Assembly (NCBI GenBank): GCA_948099385.1
Contig: CANUEZ040000183.1
Span: forward strand, 7,688,001 to 7,752,000
Length of the DNA: 64,000 nucleotides
Source of the DNA: Fasciola hepatica
Lineage: Eukaryota > Platyhelminthes > Trematoda > Plagiorchiida > Fasciolidae
Reading direction: 5' to 3'
Shown in pieces: positions 54,413-64,000 of this stretch; positions within the stretch are counted from its first letter, which is position 1, and each line of letters begins with the position of its first letter. The position numbers and the translations under genes were made by a program. Under the pieces are notes generated by a model. It was not told the DNA's origin, ran no database searches, and saw only the letters and a list, made by a program, of their open reading frames with translations.

Positions 54413-55028
54413 TGCACATGCGTGTGTGCATGCGAAATTGATCACAGTGTGGAATGTTCAAGGGGTTGCGTATGTGTTCGAGACGAAGACGAGGGCCATG
54501 GAGCCTTAATTGCTTGCACAAATTGTTTCTGAGCCCATGGGGGGCGACTGTGGAGACGAATACTCATGGCTTCGGCTGTGGCTAATATGTGACACTTGAC
54601 AAGTATTGATAACTTGCATTGGACTTTGTAAATGGGTCGAAAAACGTTTGCCACCTTCACCGAGTGGTTTGACTGAACAAGGTGTGAGCACACAGCACTC
54701 GTAATTGTTTTAACACGGGACCAATTAAGACAAATACGAGTGCTGTGTGCTCACACTTTGTTCAGTCAAACTACTCGATGGAGGTGATATACGCTCTTTG
54801 ACCCATTTACAAAGTCCGGTGCAAGCTATCAAGACTTACTAATTATCGCATCTTAGCCACAGCAGTAGCCGTGAGTCTTCGTCTCCACAATCCTTCCCAG
54901 TGTGCTCAGAAACAATTTGTGCAAGCACTTAAACTCCGCGGGCCCACTTCTTGTTCCCGAACACATGTTCAACCCCTCGAACATTCCATACTGCGACCAA
55001 TTTCACATGCACACACGTACATGCACAG
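54413..55028. mobile_element. Head-to-head inverted pair of Penelope-like 3' ends
   Basis: Arms 54,413-54,708 (minus) and 54,730-55,028 (plus) pair along about 295 bp with a 21-bp spacer; several small differences are visible, so identity is roughly 80-85%. Both arms code for the same Penelope C-terminus: minus 'CHILATAEAMSIRLHSRP' then WAQKQFVQAIKAPWP; plus 'ILATAVAVSLRLHNPSQCAQ' then KQFVQALKL. Compare SEAIAIRLLKPDLCKQ and LPWP in the 32.0 kb copy. The endonuclease core is absent in both arms. Confidence 0.82.
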
Positions 55029-55611
55029 ACAAACTTGGATCGTCATTCCCCTTTCTTATTTTGTGAGTCACATATATTGTTATGTATTGGTATGAGTACG
55101 AATAACTGATAACGAGCTTGTTCGCCATGTTGCTCATCCTCGACTTGAAGTGTCTTGGAATTACATTGATCGGATTTAACTGTCTGAAACAAACCATTTT
55201 AGAATCTTCAAAGGTTTTACTTGGCATTCGTCTCAACACCATCTTGATTGATTCGACTGAACGGAACTGAACACACTGGCCGACGTTGGTATTTTGGCGC
55301 TCATATCCCGCTCACAAGAACGATGGACAATCGTGAGTTTTGTTTCATACCTCCAGCTTCATTTTTATTTCTGTTGTACGTATCCTTTTGCCGTGTCATC
55401 TGAACTCGCTCCTCTGCCTATCCTAGTTTGCTGGTGACTTCTTGGACAGTGGTAGCATTAAACTGGTTTACCATATGGGCTGATTAGTACACCACGTGTC
55501 TGAATTATATCGGATCAGCCCCGGAAAGTGTGCTGGGTCAACCGGCTGGAACAGCCGCCCCATCAACCCAGTAGTTAGAGAGCTGCGAGTGGTGTTTTTA
55601 ATTTCACAGTA

Positions 55612-55629
55612 GGGAGGGAGGGGGGGGGC
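55612..55629 (+). other. G-rich tract, potential G-quadruplex
   Basis: GGGAGGGAGGGGGGGGG satisfies the pattern of four runs of at least three G with one-base loops. Confidence 0.7.
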
Positions 55630-55869
55630 GGATCTGGGGCTACCGGATGTGATGGGTTATCGTATGAAGACAAAAGCACATACTTGTATACATACCAAGA
55701 TACACGCTTTACAATATCAGCAATCACGCAAGTTCATGCGTACGTTAGTGCCTCGTCAATGCGGCCTTTGTTTCAACCACCCTTCTGATCAGTTTGTCAC
55801 GCGCCGCATTTGCATGCGTACGGTCCTCAGTCGCACGCACACCTACGCAAAGACAAAACAGGGGACTAC

Positions 55870-55895
55870 GTGTGTGCACGTGTGTGTGTGTGTGT
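55870..55895. repeat. (GT)n microsatellite
   Basis: GT dinucleotides with a CA interruption. Confidence 0.9.
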
Positions 55896-57314
55896 AGACA
55901 TCAGGTACTGAGATCGATCAGTGGGTAACAAAAGTTTTACTGCATCAGGGGATCCCGAATGAACTTATTTGTGCGTCAGAAATGTGAGTGGACGACTGGT
56001 CGTTGAAATGGACACTGGGAAATCAGAACCGTGAATCGTCGATAGATCATGGTCGGTTAGTCCCAGCTAACCTCGAGAGCGACCACAGATGCCGCAAGCT
56101 GAAATGTTGGCGGTAAGTAGGACTCCGAGGGATGAACAATGTTTTTCGGACGCTTTCTTCGCGCAGACCGTTTATCGCTCAAATTGACTTGGCGGAAAAA
56201 ACTGTCATGCGGAGAAAGTGTTCCAGTCTGATGGAAAATAGATTGACAGGATGTGAATTCACTTGATATGTCTCATTTGGAAGCATTAAACAGCTTTTTC
56301 ATCTGGTTTGTTACGGATCACCGTCTGCTGCGTTTCACAGACTGCCAAGCCCAATTTGGATCTCAGAATTGGTGTGCACGATCTTGCACGGTGAAACATT
56401 CTTTACTAAGTAAACTGCTTAACGTTTATTTTATTCTTTATATACAGTTACGTGGGCTGTTATAACATTACCAGTAAGCACACCCAGTGGTAATCCTCGG
56501 CCTCAGAACCTGTGGTGTATTACTATTCATTCTCGTTTGCAGAGCACAAGACGTAATAAACACTCATTCTGGCTTTTGTAAAAACAGGGTAGAATACAGC
56601 TATTTCATTCAGTATGATATTTCTGCTTTTTATGGGTGATCATGTGTTCCAGGTGTACGCAAAAGTAGTTTCCGTTGGTACAGCTTGGGTGGTACCGTTT
56701 CTTGATAGTTTCCACGTGATACCGCTCACATGAACGTCATTTGTTGAGAGACCCCGAATAACCTTGCGACACTTCTACTGAGGTTTGCACGTCACCTGTC
56801 TGTTCTATCATGGAATCCAAGATGATCCCCGTTACTGCGTTTTTCATCCATACCGAGAGACATTCGTGTACTCAATTAAACGAAAACCGGGTGACAAAAT
56901 TGTCTGTGAAGAAGCAGTTGATTCATTTGATATCAAAATCGATCCTTTGATGAGTGACTGAGGGGAACGAATGAAGAGTTCAAGGATATTTTTAGGTTTT
57001 GGCACATTTGCGCTGTATATTGAGTTATCAATAGCTTTAGTTCAGTGAGAATCCCTTTTACTCACAAATAAACAAGCGAATACCGGGATGGGAAAGAGTA
57101 GTCAGGACTTGCCATTAGATCATGCAAAGCAGGGTCATCTAGTGCGTAGTGAAATGTGAATGGATCACGCAGTCCTTTCCGATAAATGGTGCGTGCGTAA
57201 GTAAGTAAGCTTGGCAACCAAAAACATGTATCAATAGGAAAAGCACAATGTTACGAATCTGGAGGTTAATAAACTCACCCACCTTTTTTGATGGTCTCAC
57301 TAGAATTGAAGTAC

Positions 57315-57399
57315 ATAATAATAGTAATAATAATAATAATGATAATAATAATGATAACTACTACTACTACTACTACCACTACTACTACTACTACTACTG
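57315..57399. repeat. Compound (TAA)n-(CTA)n microsatellite
   Basis: An AAT/TAA tract (57,315-57,355) followed directly by a CTA tract (57,357-57,399). The resulting frame of Asn and Tyr runs is spurious. Confidence 0.95.
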
Positions 57400-57440
57400 G
57401 GACACACAACGACTACTGATCTTCCGCTGGGGGTTGCTCT

Positions 57441-57870
57441 CGTTCAGTCTGAAAAAGCACAAGAAAAGAAACCTCCATGAGCCGAAGGTCAGTATGTGCA
57501 ATAACACGTACCAACACTTAAAATAAATGAACAGCAAAACTGTGGCCTGAAATATGGCCGCTACATAGATGTCCCTAACGTAGAAACACTACCCCCAGTG
57601 TTAAGTACTCCTCCAGCACACACTATCGGAGTTCTCAACTGCCAAGTTCCATACATCAGGTGGGCCATTGCACAAGAGCTCTGTTGGGTTTCACACAGAT
57701 TGCCCCAGCAGGTCTATCCTCAAAACTCCCTTCATTCCCTCTCGGTCCCTCCTTGGGTGCCAAAAAGGTAGCACCCAAGGGTCGTACACGTGTTCAGTCC
57801 GAAAAGCAGAACAGGAATACAAACTTCATGAGCCGAGGCTCAGTTAGTGCATCAACGGGTACCAATACTA
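57441..57870 (+). repeat. Pair of direct repeats 350 bp apart
   Basis: 57,441-57,518 and 57,791-57,870 share GTTCAGTC.GAAAA, CATGAGCCGA.GGT/CTCAGT and ACGTACCAACACT-like blocks in the same order (about 70% identical by eye). Material around them, such as GGCCTG.A..., also repeats. They may be two units of a longer degenerate tandem array or parts of two insertions of one element. Confidence 0.55.
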
Positions 57871-57989
57871 GCATTAGTCGAACACCTAAATGAGGGCCTG
57901 TAGCCTGAGTATTACGCTACTATTTATAATGCTACAACCATCCCTACTATCGAAGCTGATCACAATGATAATAATAATATGTGTAATAG

Positions 57990-58110
57990 AAAATTCACTT
58001 GCATTCACTTCGGAAAGTCGGACGCCGCGAGCCGGAATCGAACCGGCCACCCTCCACGTACCGGGCAGATGCTCTACCAGCTGAGTTGTCGCGGTTCGGA
58101 CAGTACGGTG
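57990..58110 (-). repeat. tRNA-derived SINE, copy S2
   Basis: The minus-strand 70-nt head (58,094-58,025) has perfect acceptor-like strands CCGCGA/TCGCGG, A box AACTCAGCTGGTAGAGC and a T arm CCGGTTCGATTCCGG with an intact B box. The anticodon arm does not form five pairs. The DNA to the left (GAAAATTCACTTGCATTCACTT) is shared in complement with copy S3. With S1 and S3 it defines a small family; this is the best preserved head. Confidence 0.72.
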
Positions 58111-58265
58111 TGAATAACGCTAGTGAATAATCGATAGGGCGCGAACCACTATTCCAGTGATACACAGTATCTGTCCTGGTTTTAATCATTGGACTAGCCT
58201 CGTCGGTCACTTCCCAATGGGATGAACAGCACACAGATGAACGTGATCCATCGGACATTGAAATA

Positions 58266-58362
58266 TATTCAGAGAATTTATTTTTGGCACGATGTGAATA
58301 CAAGTGAATTTTCCATTACATACGATTCAGGCTCCTCGTGCCAACAATAAATTCTCTGAATA
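58266..58362. repeat. Inverted repeat beside SINE S2
   Basis: Arms 58,266-58,292 and 58,336-58,362 (TATTCAGAGAATTTATTTTTG... and complement) differ at one base or so; spacer 43 bp, and it contains GAATACAAGTGAATTTTCC, the block found next to the SINE heads. The 16-nt word CCTCGTCGGTCACTTC at about 58,198 recurs at 18.75 kb. Confidence 0.85.
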
Positions 58363-58639
58363 ATATGTGTTTAACTATTACTGTTTGAGAGCAAATCGTA
58401 CAGTATACGTGTGTCACTAATGTTTATCCAGTCCAAATTGGTGAGGTAAAATTATTGATGATGTACCGAACATGGAATTTTCCACTCTTTTTATTGTCCC
58501 ACAAAGAAGATAATTCCTTGCAGATTCGATTATTGTCCACAGTGAGTTTGCGCCACAGCTGCTGTGTGGTTATACCAATGATTCGACTATTGACTACTTT
58601 ATTACAATACCGGCAAACCTACTCATCGGACATTCGATA

Positions 58640-58870
58640 CCGACTGCTATCACACAGGCATGCACTCACCTACGCACCTGGCTTTGACTTCACTCGTGCG
58701 ACGAACGGCGTGCTCTAGCCAATTAGAATTCGGTACTCAGCCATACAGGCTTGCTGATTTGTTGGCACCGGGCAACCCTGCTTGACACAACTCGATTGCA
58801 TGTACTGCTTGCGCTTGTCCTCGGATGATTTACTAGTTTGCTTGCTTGCTTACTGATGCGCTGATAAACA
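58640..58870 (+). repeat. Dispersed repeat family R1, copy 3
   Basis: See 52,010-52,270 and 4,180-4,410. This copy has the blocks GCCATACAGGCTTGCTGATTT, CCCTGCTTGACACAACTCGA and a terminal TTGCTTGCTTGCTTAC. Confidence 0.6.
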
Positions 58871-59444
58871 GATTTGCTGCGCACTGTCCTTCGTCAATTC
58901 CGAACACAACAACAACTGTCAACCAGTTTGTGTGTTGACACGTCTTTTTTTGATATTTGAAACAGAAGAAATGGCGTTTTATTCACAAAAATCTAATCTA
59001 CGAATCAGGAGTGTGAGAGGAATTTCCTCTTATGGTGTTGCTGCTCTATTACGAAACAACCCTCTGCATCCAGTCAGCTCTTACACATATGACAATACAT
59101 TCACTTTTCACTACTTCCGATTTACTCAGTGTAAACATAGACGCTAAACCGGGATCAATGAAAAATCAGTCTATTTATTACTCATCCTCAAAACGATCAC
59201 CGAATATTTTCTTTCACTTCTAAGAAGGAAGCAGAACCCCATAATACCCCGGTAATTTAGGGGTTCTGCACAACTTCTTAGACCTAATGTTTACTAACTT
59301 ATGAAATCAATGCGAAAAGTATGTTATATCATTTATTTCTAACAAGAACGAAAACTAGAAACTTCAGCTGATGGTGCGAGGGTTCTGGTAGTTACGGTTG
59401 GGTGGATGAATGTATAGTGAAGCCGATCTTTCTCCGAAAATGAT
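58871..59444. other. Unrecognised DNA
   Basis: No domain seen; two overlapping frames of 63-71 codons at 58,932-59,223 lack motifs. Confidence 0.4.
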
Positions 59445-59830
59445 CATTTTCTACAAATTATTCTGGATCCATTTTCTCGACGATCTTCTCTGACGCCTGA
59501 CTTTGACTGCACTGTTTTTCTTCTGTAGAGTACTTTTATCCGAACTGACCTCCTCGAGTTTTCCTTCAACCTCACCTTTGCCACACTTTCGGGTTTCACC
59601 GATTGCACGTGCACCGTTCGTTTTTCGCTATGCCGTTCGCATCCGCTTGCTTTCCGTGTATCTGTCGTATCGGTACTATTGCGGTGTCACGATATACGGA
59701 ATACACAATCGCATCTGTCTACGGACACGAGTTTTCCGCATTCTTTTGTTTGAGGGGATTTCTTTCGTTGTTCACTTCGAGACCCGATACCAAACACGTC
59801 CCTAAGCTGCTAGTCGAACGTCTACCATAG
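59445..59830. repeat. Dispersed repeat D1, copy 2
   Basis: Similar to 45,040-45,420 in the same orientation, roughly 70-75% identical by eye. No LINE coding sequence is attached here. Confidence 0.55.
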
Positions 59831-60205
59831 ACGAATGGATGGTCAGCTGTATATACTTCGTAATGAAAGAAACCACGTATTTCTATCGAAAAACCTCCTG
59901 ACATTCTTATGAGATTGTCTTTTTTATTTTGCTGTATGCTTTCCACTGAGTTTATAAAGCAAAGAAATGCCTCCTGAATTGAACAGAAAATGCAGATGTA
60001 AAAGAAAACGAAAACAAAGTTTACTGCCGCTTGCTGTGTTGGGGTGACATCGTCCTAAATATCCACTGCGCATCATTGATTTTTGAATCAGGTTGTATTG
60101 ACACTGATCCTTCTGCAAGAAAGTTTTCCTGGCATCCTGAGGATTTCGTTTCCCTACGATCTGCCCTGATACGGAATTTTACCTACGCTACGTTTATTCG
60201 GTTGA
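59831..60205. other. Unrecognised DNA
   Basis: Nothing recognised before the CR1-like copy B tail. Confidence 0.4.
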
Positions 60206-60277
60206 ATTGTATTGTATTGTATTGAAGACTTCACCAAGTTACCAGACTCCCGTTTCAGCCAAATGGGGGAAAACTGA

Positions 60278-60562
60278 TCAATGGCACTTTAAAATAATCA
60301 TAAAATTAAACACTGTGGAAATAAAATTGATTCGGCCATCGAGGTTCACGCAAAGTTCTTTTGTCACTTTCTTCTTGCCAACTAGAACACGTGCTAAACA
60401 AAGCATTGTGGAGTTGCGATGGATGTGTGTACGGGAAGGGATGAGCCTAAATTCGGAACATGCCGTGGGATGCGAACGACATGTAGGTAATTCACGGTAC
60501 AGTGGATGGGTGTGGTCCACAAGAATCTTCTTGGTGGATATTTCACAGGCCATAATGTGCAA
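60278..60562 (-). pseudogene. CR1-like copy B C-terminal region
   Basis: A 94-codon frame matching 21,487-21,197 of copy A after one frame change, with 'SEFRLIPSRTHIHRNSTMLC' and 'KELCVNLDGRINFISTVFNF'. This fits the post-RT end of CR1-like proteins (HPL...R...R.L...). It ends TAA close to the pentanucleotide tail. Confidence 0.7.
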
Positions 60563-61242
60563 ATCACAAAATTTGGAGATAAAACGGTCTACAGGAATAG
60601 AAGAGACACGACTGATGATGGTAATGCCGAGCTGTTTTGTGATAAAATCTGTCTCAAGTGGATCAGGATAGATTACGGGAGAGCAGTAGAGTAAGATTGG
60701 GAGAATATGTTGGTGGATAAAATAAAAACTGACAACTTGTGTGGCATGAAACTATCTTAGCTCACGAATCTGAAAACACAACCTACGTAGTTTTTTAGCA
60801 TAATGAAGAAAATGAGAAGACCACTGTAAATTGGTGCTGATTGTAACACCCAATTACTTGATCGGGTCAGCTCTGGAAATGGGGACATTGTTGACGACTG
60901 ATCGCTGATTGGAGTAAGAGGAACGAGAAATCGAGAAAGTACAGTGAAGACATTTTGAACTATTGGGATTTAGTCCAGAATGGGATGAAAAATTCTGGAT
61001 AGTATATACGTTCTCAGAAAAAGAGTTCAGTGCTGGTTTGTTAGAGATAAATTGACAGAGCACCCCGGCACCAGCGTACATAAAAAGTTGTGCAGGTAGT
61101 GTAGTAGACGAGTAGCTGAAGTAAGTGGTGGAGAGAAACGAGGAGAGAACGGCACATTGAAAAACAGCGAAATTGTTGATCAAAGGACTCGATAATCTTG
61201 CATCAATTTTGGTACGCTTGGTTTGTTGGAAACGAATTCTGT

Positions 61243-61764
61243 CTACCACGAGAGTAAAGAAGTGGGACAGCCAAAATACTCTAGCTTTTGAAGAAGTAGA
61301 GTACAGGAAACTGAGTCAAAAGAGAAGGAACAGTCGAGGAAAATACAACGAACGGTTTTCACGGAACGATTCAAGTTGTCTGAACTGAAATGGCGAACTG
61401 AAGCAACTGCATCCAGGATGCATCTGGTGGGTTTGTAAGCTAACTGATAGGGATCATTTGAAACAATTAAACACGAACGCAATCGACTTAGGATATTGCG
61501 CTCGGTCGATTTGAGTGAAGAAGATGTGATGGAGATGGAACGAAAGAGGCTTGACAAAATGTTGGAAGTAGGATGTTCAGGAATAGGCACTACTGTCACA
61601 AGCTTCCAGGAGGCAAGGGAAGCACCAGCACCAACAACTGTATGGATGAGGGAAGTCATAATTCCGAATAGTTGACTTGTTCCGAGTTTCAGAACAGTGG
61701 CTTTCAGGCTGTTAGCATCTATTTCACTGTTTTTTGTCCACACTGAAACCGGACTCCGTGTCAC
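61243..61764 (-). pseudogene. CR1-like copy B reverse transcriptase, N-terminal part
   Basis: A 173-codon open frame. It contains 'TVLKLGTSQLFGIMTSLIHT' and VPIPEHPTSN (the V.PI.K block), 'ISITSSSLKSTERNILSRLR' (RPISIT...K..E....), 'YQLAYKPTRCILDAVASVRH' (Q.AYKP.R...DAV) and IFLDCSFSFDSV (motif A: F.D.S.AFD, with the first Asp retained), then LLQKLEYFG. The active-site region further on is not in this frame. It is the longest open LINE frame in the window. Confidence 0.85.
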
Positions 61765-62154
61765 AGAAATTTGCTCTTGCTTTTGTAAAAAAACTGGTTG
61801 GTAAACGTTGTATTCAGCAATTGTATCCCTTGTTTAGTCAGGACGGAGTGTCACTTCACAGGGTCTTGCTAGTGTAGTTTATAGGCATGTTCATTCTGCC
61901 TTCTCATAGATTTCAGTAATGGAGAAGTTATTCTGCAGTTGTTAAAAGGCACAATCTCCAAAGGTAAACACAAAACAAATTCCTCGCTAGATATCTTCGA
62001 AAATAGGTCTATCTGGCGAGGAGAGCAATCGAAAGAAAGCCGCAAAGGAGTCATAGAAACGGATCTTTGAAGAAGGGTAACGTTGGGGGGTGACAGGTTT
62101 ATTGAGATGATATTTATTTGTTTTGTGCTGACGAATGAACAGTGCGCTGAACGT

Positions 62155-62475
62155 GGGTAAATTTAGGACCTAATGATAATGCGTGTGTGATCACTCGTTG
62201 AAACACGAGCTTTGAGTTGTAAGTGAAGAAGTTCGGGATGGATGGTGATAATTCTGTCTAAAAGAGCACTCCCTCTAGGTGGGATGAGACAGAGGTCACT
62301 TGAACCAAAATCAAGTAAGGGGTACTTGGGCGCATGAATAAAGTCACCGACAACAATGCGTAAACAGTCAAATAGTAATGGAATCATGAGGGGTGATAAA
62401 GCATCGAAGAATAGGCTGATGTCTCTTTGGGTGCAAAATAGAGTTACGTAGAGATTACTGATCGCATTGCTTATC
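62155..62475 (-). pseudogene. CR1-like copy B endonuclease C-terminal part
   Basis: The frame 62,387-62,163 reads 'RIVVGDFIHAPKYPLLDFGS' and later RGSALLDRIIT and VSTSDHTRIII. GDFIH (GDFNH usually) and SDH are both catalytic motifs of LINE AP-type endonucleases. About 62,475-62,420 adds AISNLYVTLF, where similarity to copy A starts. Confidence 0.82.
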
Positions 62476-62519
62476 GTCTAAACACGTGTGTAACTGTCAT
62501 TCTGTTTATCAACGGCGAT

Positions 62520-62765
62520 ACATCTTCTCGGCATACTTCTCACGGGACACGGATTTGTCCCTTGGTCACTATTCTGTCATTCTCGTTGAAGAGTGGTTAT
62601 CAATTCATTCTTTGCTTGGTAAATCGTGGAATTCTTGTACACCTGCCCAGAAATTATGCTCCACAGGTTCTCAGTCGGGTTTAGATCTGGACTTCAGGTT
62701 GACCTTTGTATGAACTCGATCCCAAGTAACAATGGGAAACATTTTTTAGTGTATGAGCTGTGGTC
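62520..62765 (-). pseudogene. Tc1-type transposase C-terminal remnant
   Basis: The minus strand reads SPDLNPTENLWSIISGQVYK, matching the SPDLNPIENLW signature that carries the third catalytic residue (Glu) of Tc1 transposases, followed by 'NSTIYQAKNELITTLQRE'. Upstream, HTLKNVSHCYLGSS-like residues with NASDHSSYTKK could be the region of the second Asp, though that residue reads Tyr. No inverted repeats or N-terminal part were found. It begins at the 5' edge of CR1-like copy B. Confidence 0.75.
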
Positions 62766-64000
62766 AGAAGCATTATAACCCTAGAATATGGAGTCATCTC
62801 TTAACCTGCTTGCTCCTTTTGATAGGGACACTTTGGATTACATTCGCATTGCTTTGACACCAATAATCAGCTTGGCAATACTTGATAGTTGTACTCACAT
62901 TAGTGAATTAGTTAACTGTAGACCGATCCAATGATATGAAAAAAGGACAGCGACTGATTTTGAAGACCTGGAGATAACTCCTTGTCACAATCCTTACAGT
63001 AGGCGTAACCACGTAACAACTTACCACAGAATCACTTGACAACCGAATTCCCACCAGTCTCCAAGTACCTAACCTAAATATAAACTGCCCTAGAATAATA
63101 ATAATACTACCAGATTATGAAGTTACCCTGAGAAAAGTTACCCATGTTAACCAAGACGTAAGTCAATTAATATTTTCCCACTGACAATGCTGTGTTATTA
63201 CCATTACAATTTGCCCTTTTAGAGAAACGAACCACTGTTCTCAGCTGAAGTGGATCGCGAAGGAAGCTTGAAATAAGTCATTACTGCTGGCTTGGATATG
63301 AAAACCCGATGATACGTACACAAACCCCGGCTACAAATTCGAGGATCTGTATGTCTAGACCGATTATGGTCGATTGGCGGTGTTCGCTCCACACCACTTT
63401 CGAGGGCTCAGCCATGTTTTGTGTATATCTGTCCATCATTCATCAGTCCTTGCTCTATTCACACGTGGCGAGCAATCTGGCGAAGGTGACGCAGCAGTCA
63501 TTCCACGAATTTGTGCAGTGACATGCAAAAACTAGCAGCTGTATGGCCTTGGTTATCGCTTCTCTCCTTTCCGGTCGGGGCCTATGGGATAAGGCCGAAC
63601 CGGTACAACGCTTGCCTTGATGAAGCCTTAACTCTGTGTGTGATTCACTTTTTCAAGTAAACCTAGTCGTAACTGCTTGTTTTTCTCGATAGTGCAGTGG
63701 TTTTCTGTGATAACCGACTGAAATCCGGCAAATTAGGCATGGAGTTGTCCTGAATCCGAGCTTTCCCGGAAGAAGATAAAAATAAGAATATCTCTGCTCA
63801 GTTTGTATTGTTTTGTTTTCCGTTCAATCTCCTGAAAGATAATCGCATATGCTTGTGTTCCCCGGATTTGCTGACTCACCCAGCCGTCATTCGGTGACAA
63901 ACTCTAATCTTCCTTTTTGGTACTTCTAAGCTTATTTTTAGAGAAATTGGGTGTTTGAGGTGATTCTACTGTGGAAACGAAAAGTGTCAACAGCAGCTGT
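62766..64000. other. Unrecognised DNA to window end
   Basis: No domain recognised. The (plus) frame 63,309-63,521 has no known motif. Confidence 0.4.

Larger units (their letters stand above)
55029..57300. other. Unrecognised DNA with simple repeats
   Basis: No domain recognised with confidence. A plus-strand frame at 56,253-56,465 contains FFIWFVTDHRLLRF, faintly like a Gypsy RNase H block, but without support around it. Contains a G-rich tract and a (GT)n tract listed separately. Confidence 0.4.
60206..62475 (-). mobile_element. CR1-like non-LTR retrotransposon, copy B (5'-truncated)
   Basis: Same element as copy A (21.1-24.0 kb). It begins at the 3' side with three TATTG units (60,211-60,225) and ends within the endonuclease at about 62,475. 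The first 500-600 bp from the tail is about 96% identical to copy A, the next few hundred about 93%, and the RT region about 80%. An extra segment of about 75 bp near 61,065-61,145 is absent from copy A. Blocks present: partial endonuclease, linker, RT and C-terminus. Confidence 0.83.

Noticed and set aside
56253..56465. FFIWFVTDHRLLRF as a possible Gypsy RNase H fragment
   Set aside because: A single TDH word without flanking RNase H or RT blocks is too little.
57248..57526. Frame with Asn and Tyr homopolymer runs
   Set aside because: Translation of the compound TAA/CTA microsatellite.
1..64000. CRISPR arrays, bacterial operons, prophage or rRNA
   Set aside because: No regularly spaced direct repeats with unique spacers, no gene-dense runs with ribosome-binding sites, and no rRNA-like sequence. 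The DNA is clearly from a eukaryote.

Overview
This is eukaryotic nuclear DNA. No reading frame longer than about 275 codons occurs in 64 kb, there are no operon-like gene runs, and the DNA is full of microsatellites and decayed transposable elements. I find no convincing host protein-coding exon, rRNA, functional tRNA or CRISPR array. The mixture of element families is RTE-type and CR1/Jockey-group LINEs, Penelope-like elements with a GIY-YIG domain, Ty3/Gypsy elements, Tc1/mariner/IS630-type DNA transposons and tRNA-derived SINEs. Together with moderate GC content, this best fits a large, repeat-rich invertebrate genome. A parasitic flatworm (trematode or cestode) is my preferred guess, by resemblance of the encoded proteins to elements I know from such worms; this is inference, not shown by the sequence.

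Layout: 0-8 kb is mostly unrecognised intergenic or intronic DNA, with one copy of a dispersed repeat (R1) near 4.3 kb. At 8.2-10.1 kb lies an RTE LINE on the minus strand that has lost the front of its reverse transcriptase (RT). 10-18 kb is unrecognised apart from microsatellites and a tRNA-like SINE head. 18.3 kb holds a Penelope-type terminus. 20.3-24.9 kb is a plus-strand RTE split in two by a minus-strand CR1-like LINE. 25-32 kb is mostly unrecognised, with a hammerhead-like motif at 29.0 kb and SINE heads at 29.4-29.7 kb. 32.0-32.6 kb carries a Penelope endonuclease domain.

33.2-39.4 kb is a Ty3/Gypsy block: integrase, then an LTR, then the gag, protease, RT and RNase H of a second copy. 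That second copy is split by a DNA transposon with long inverted repeats made of 21-bp units (35.86-37.57 kb). 40.3-43.9 kb is a Jockey/CR1-group LINE whose front half is inverted relative to its back half, with about 98% identical arms. 43.9-44.9 kb is a third RTE fragment. 45.6-47.75 kb is a minus-strand Gypsy RNase H and integrase. 47.9-49.0 kb is a minus-strand Penelope RT. 49.6-51.2 kb is another Gypsy integrase, with two LTRs meeting end to end. 52.6 and 54.4-55.0 kb contain inverted pairs of Penelope pieces. 60.2-62.5 kb is a second CR1-like copy sharing a pentanucleotide tail with the first, followed by a Tc1 transposase remnant.

All the coding regions are broken by stops, frameshifts or deletions, so none is likely to be active. 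Interest lies in the architecture: nested insertions, repeated head-to-head inverted pairs, uneven divergence between copies, possible ribozyme-like folds and a short dispersed repeat family (R1) with no coding capacity. All homology calls were made by eye from translated motifs; no database search was run.
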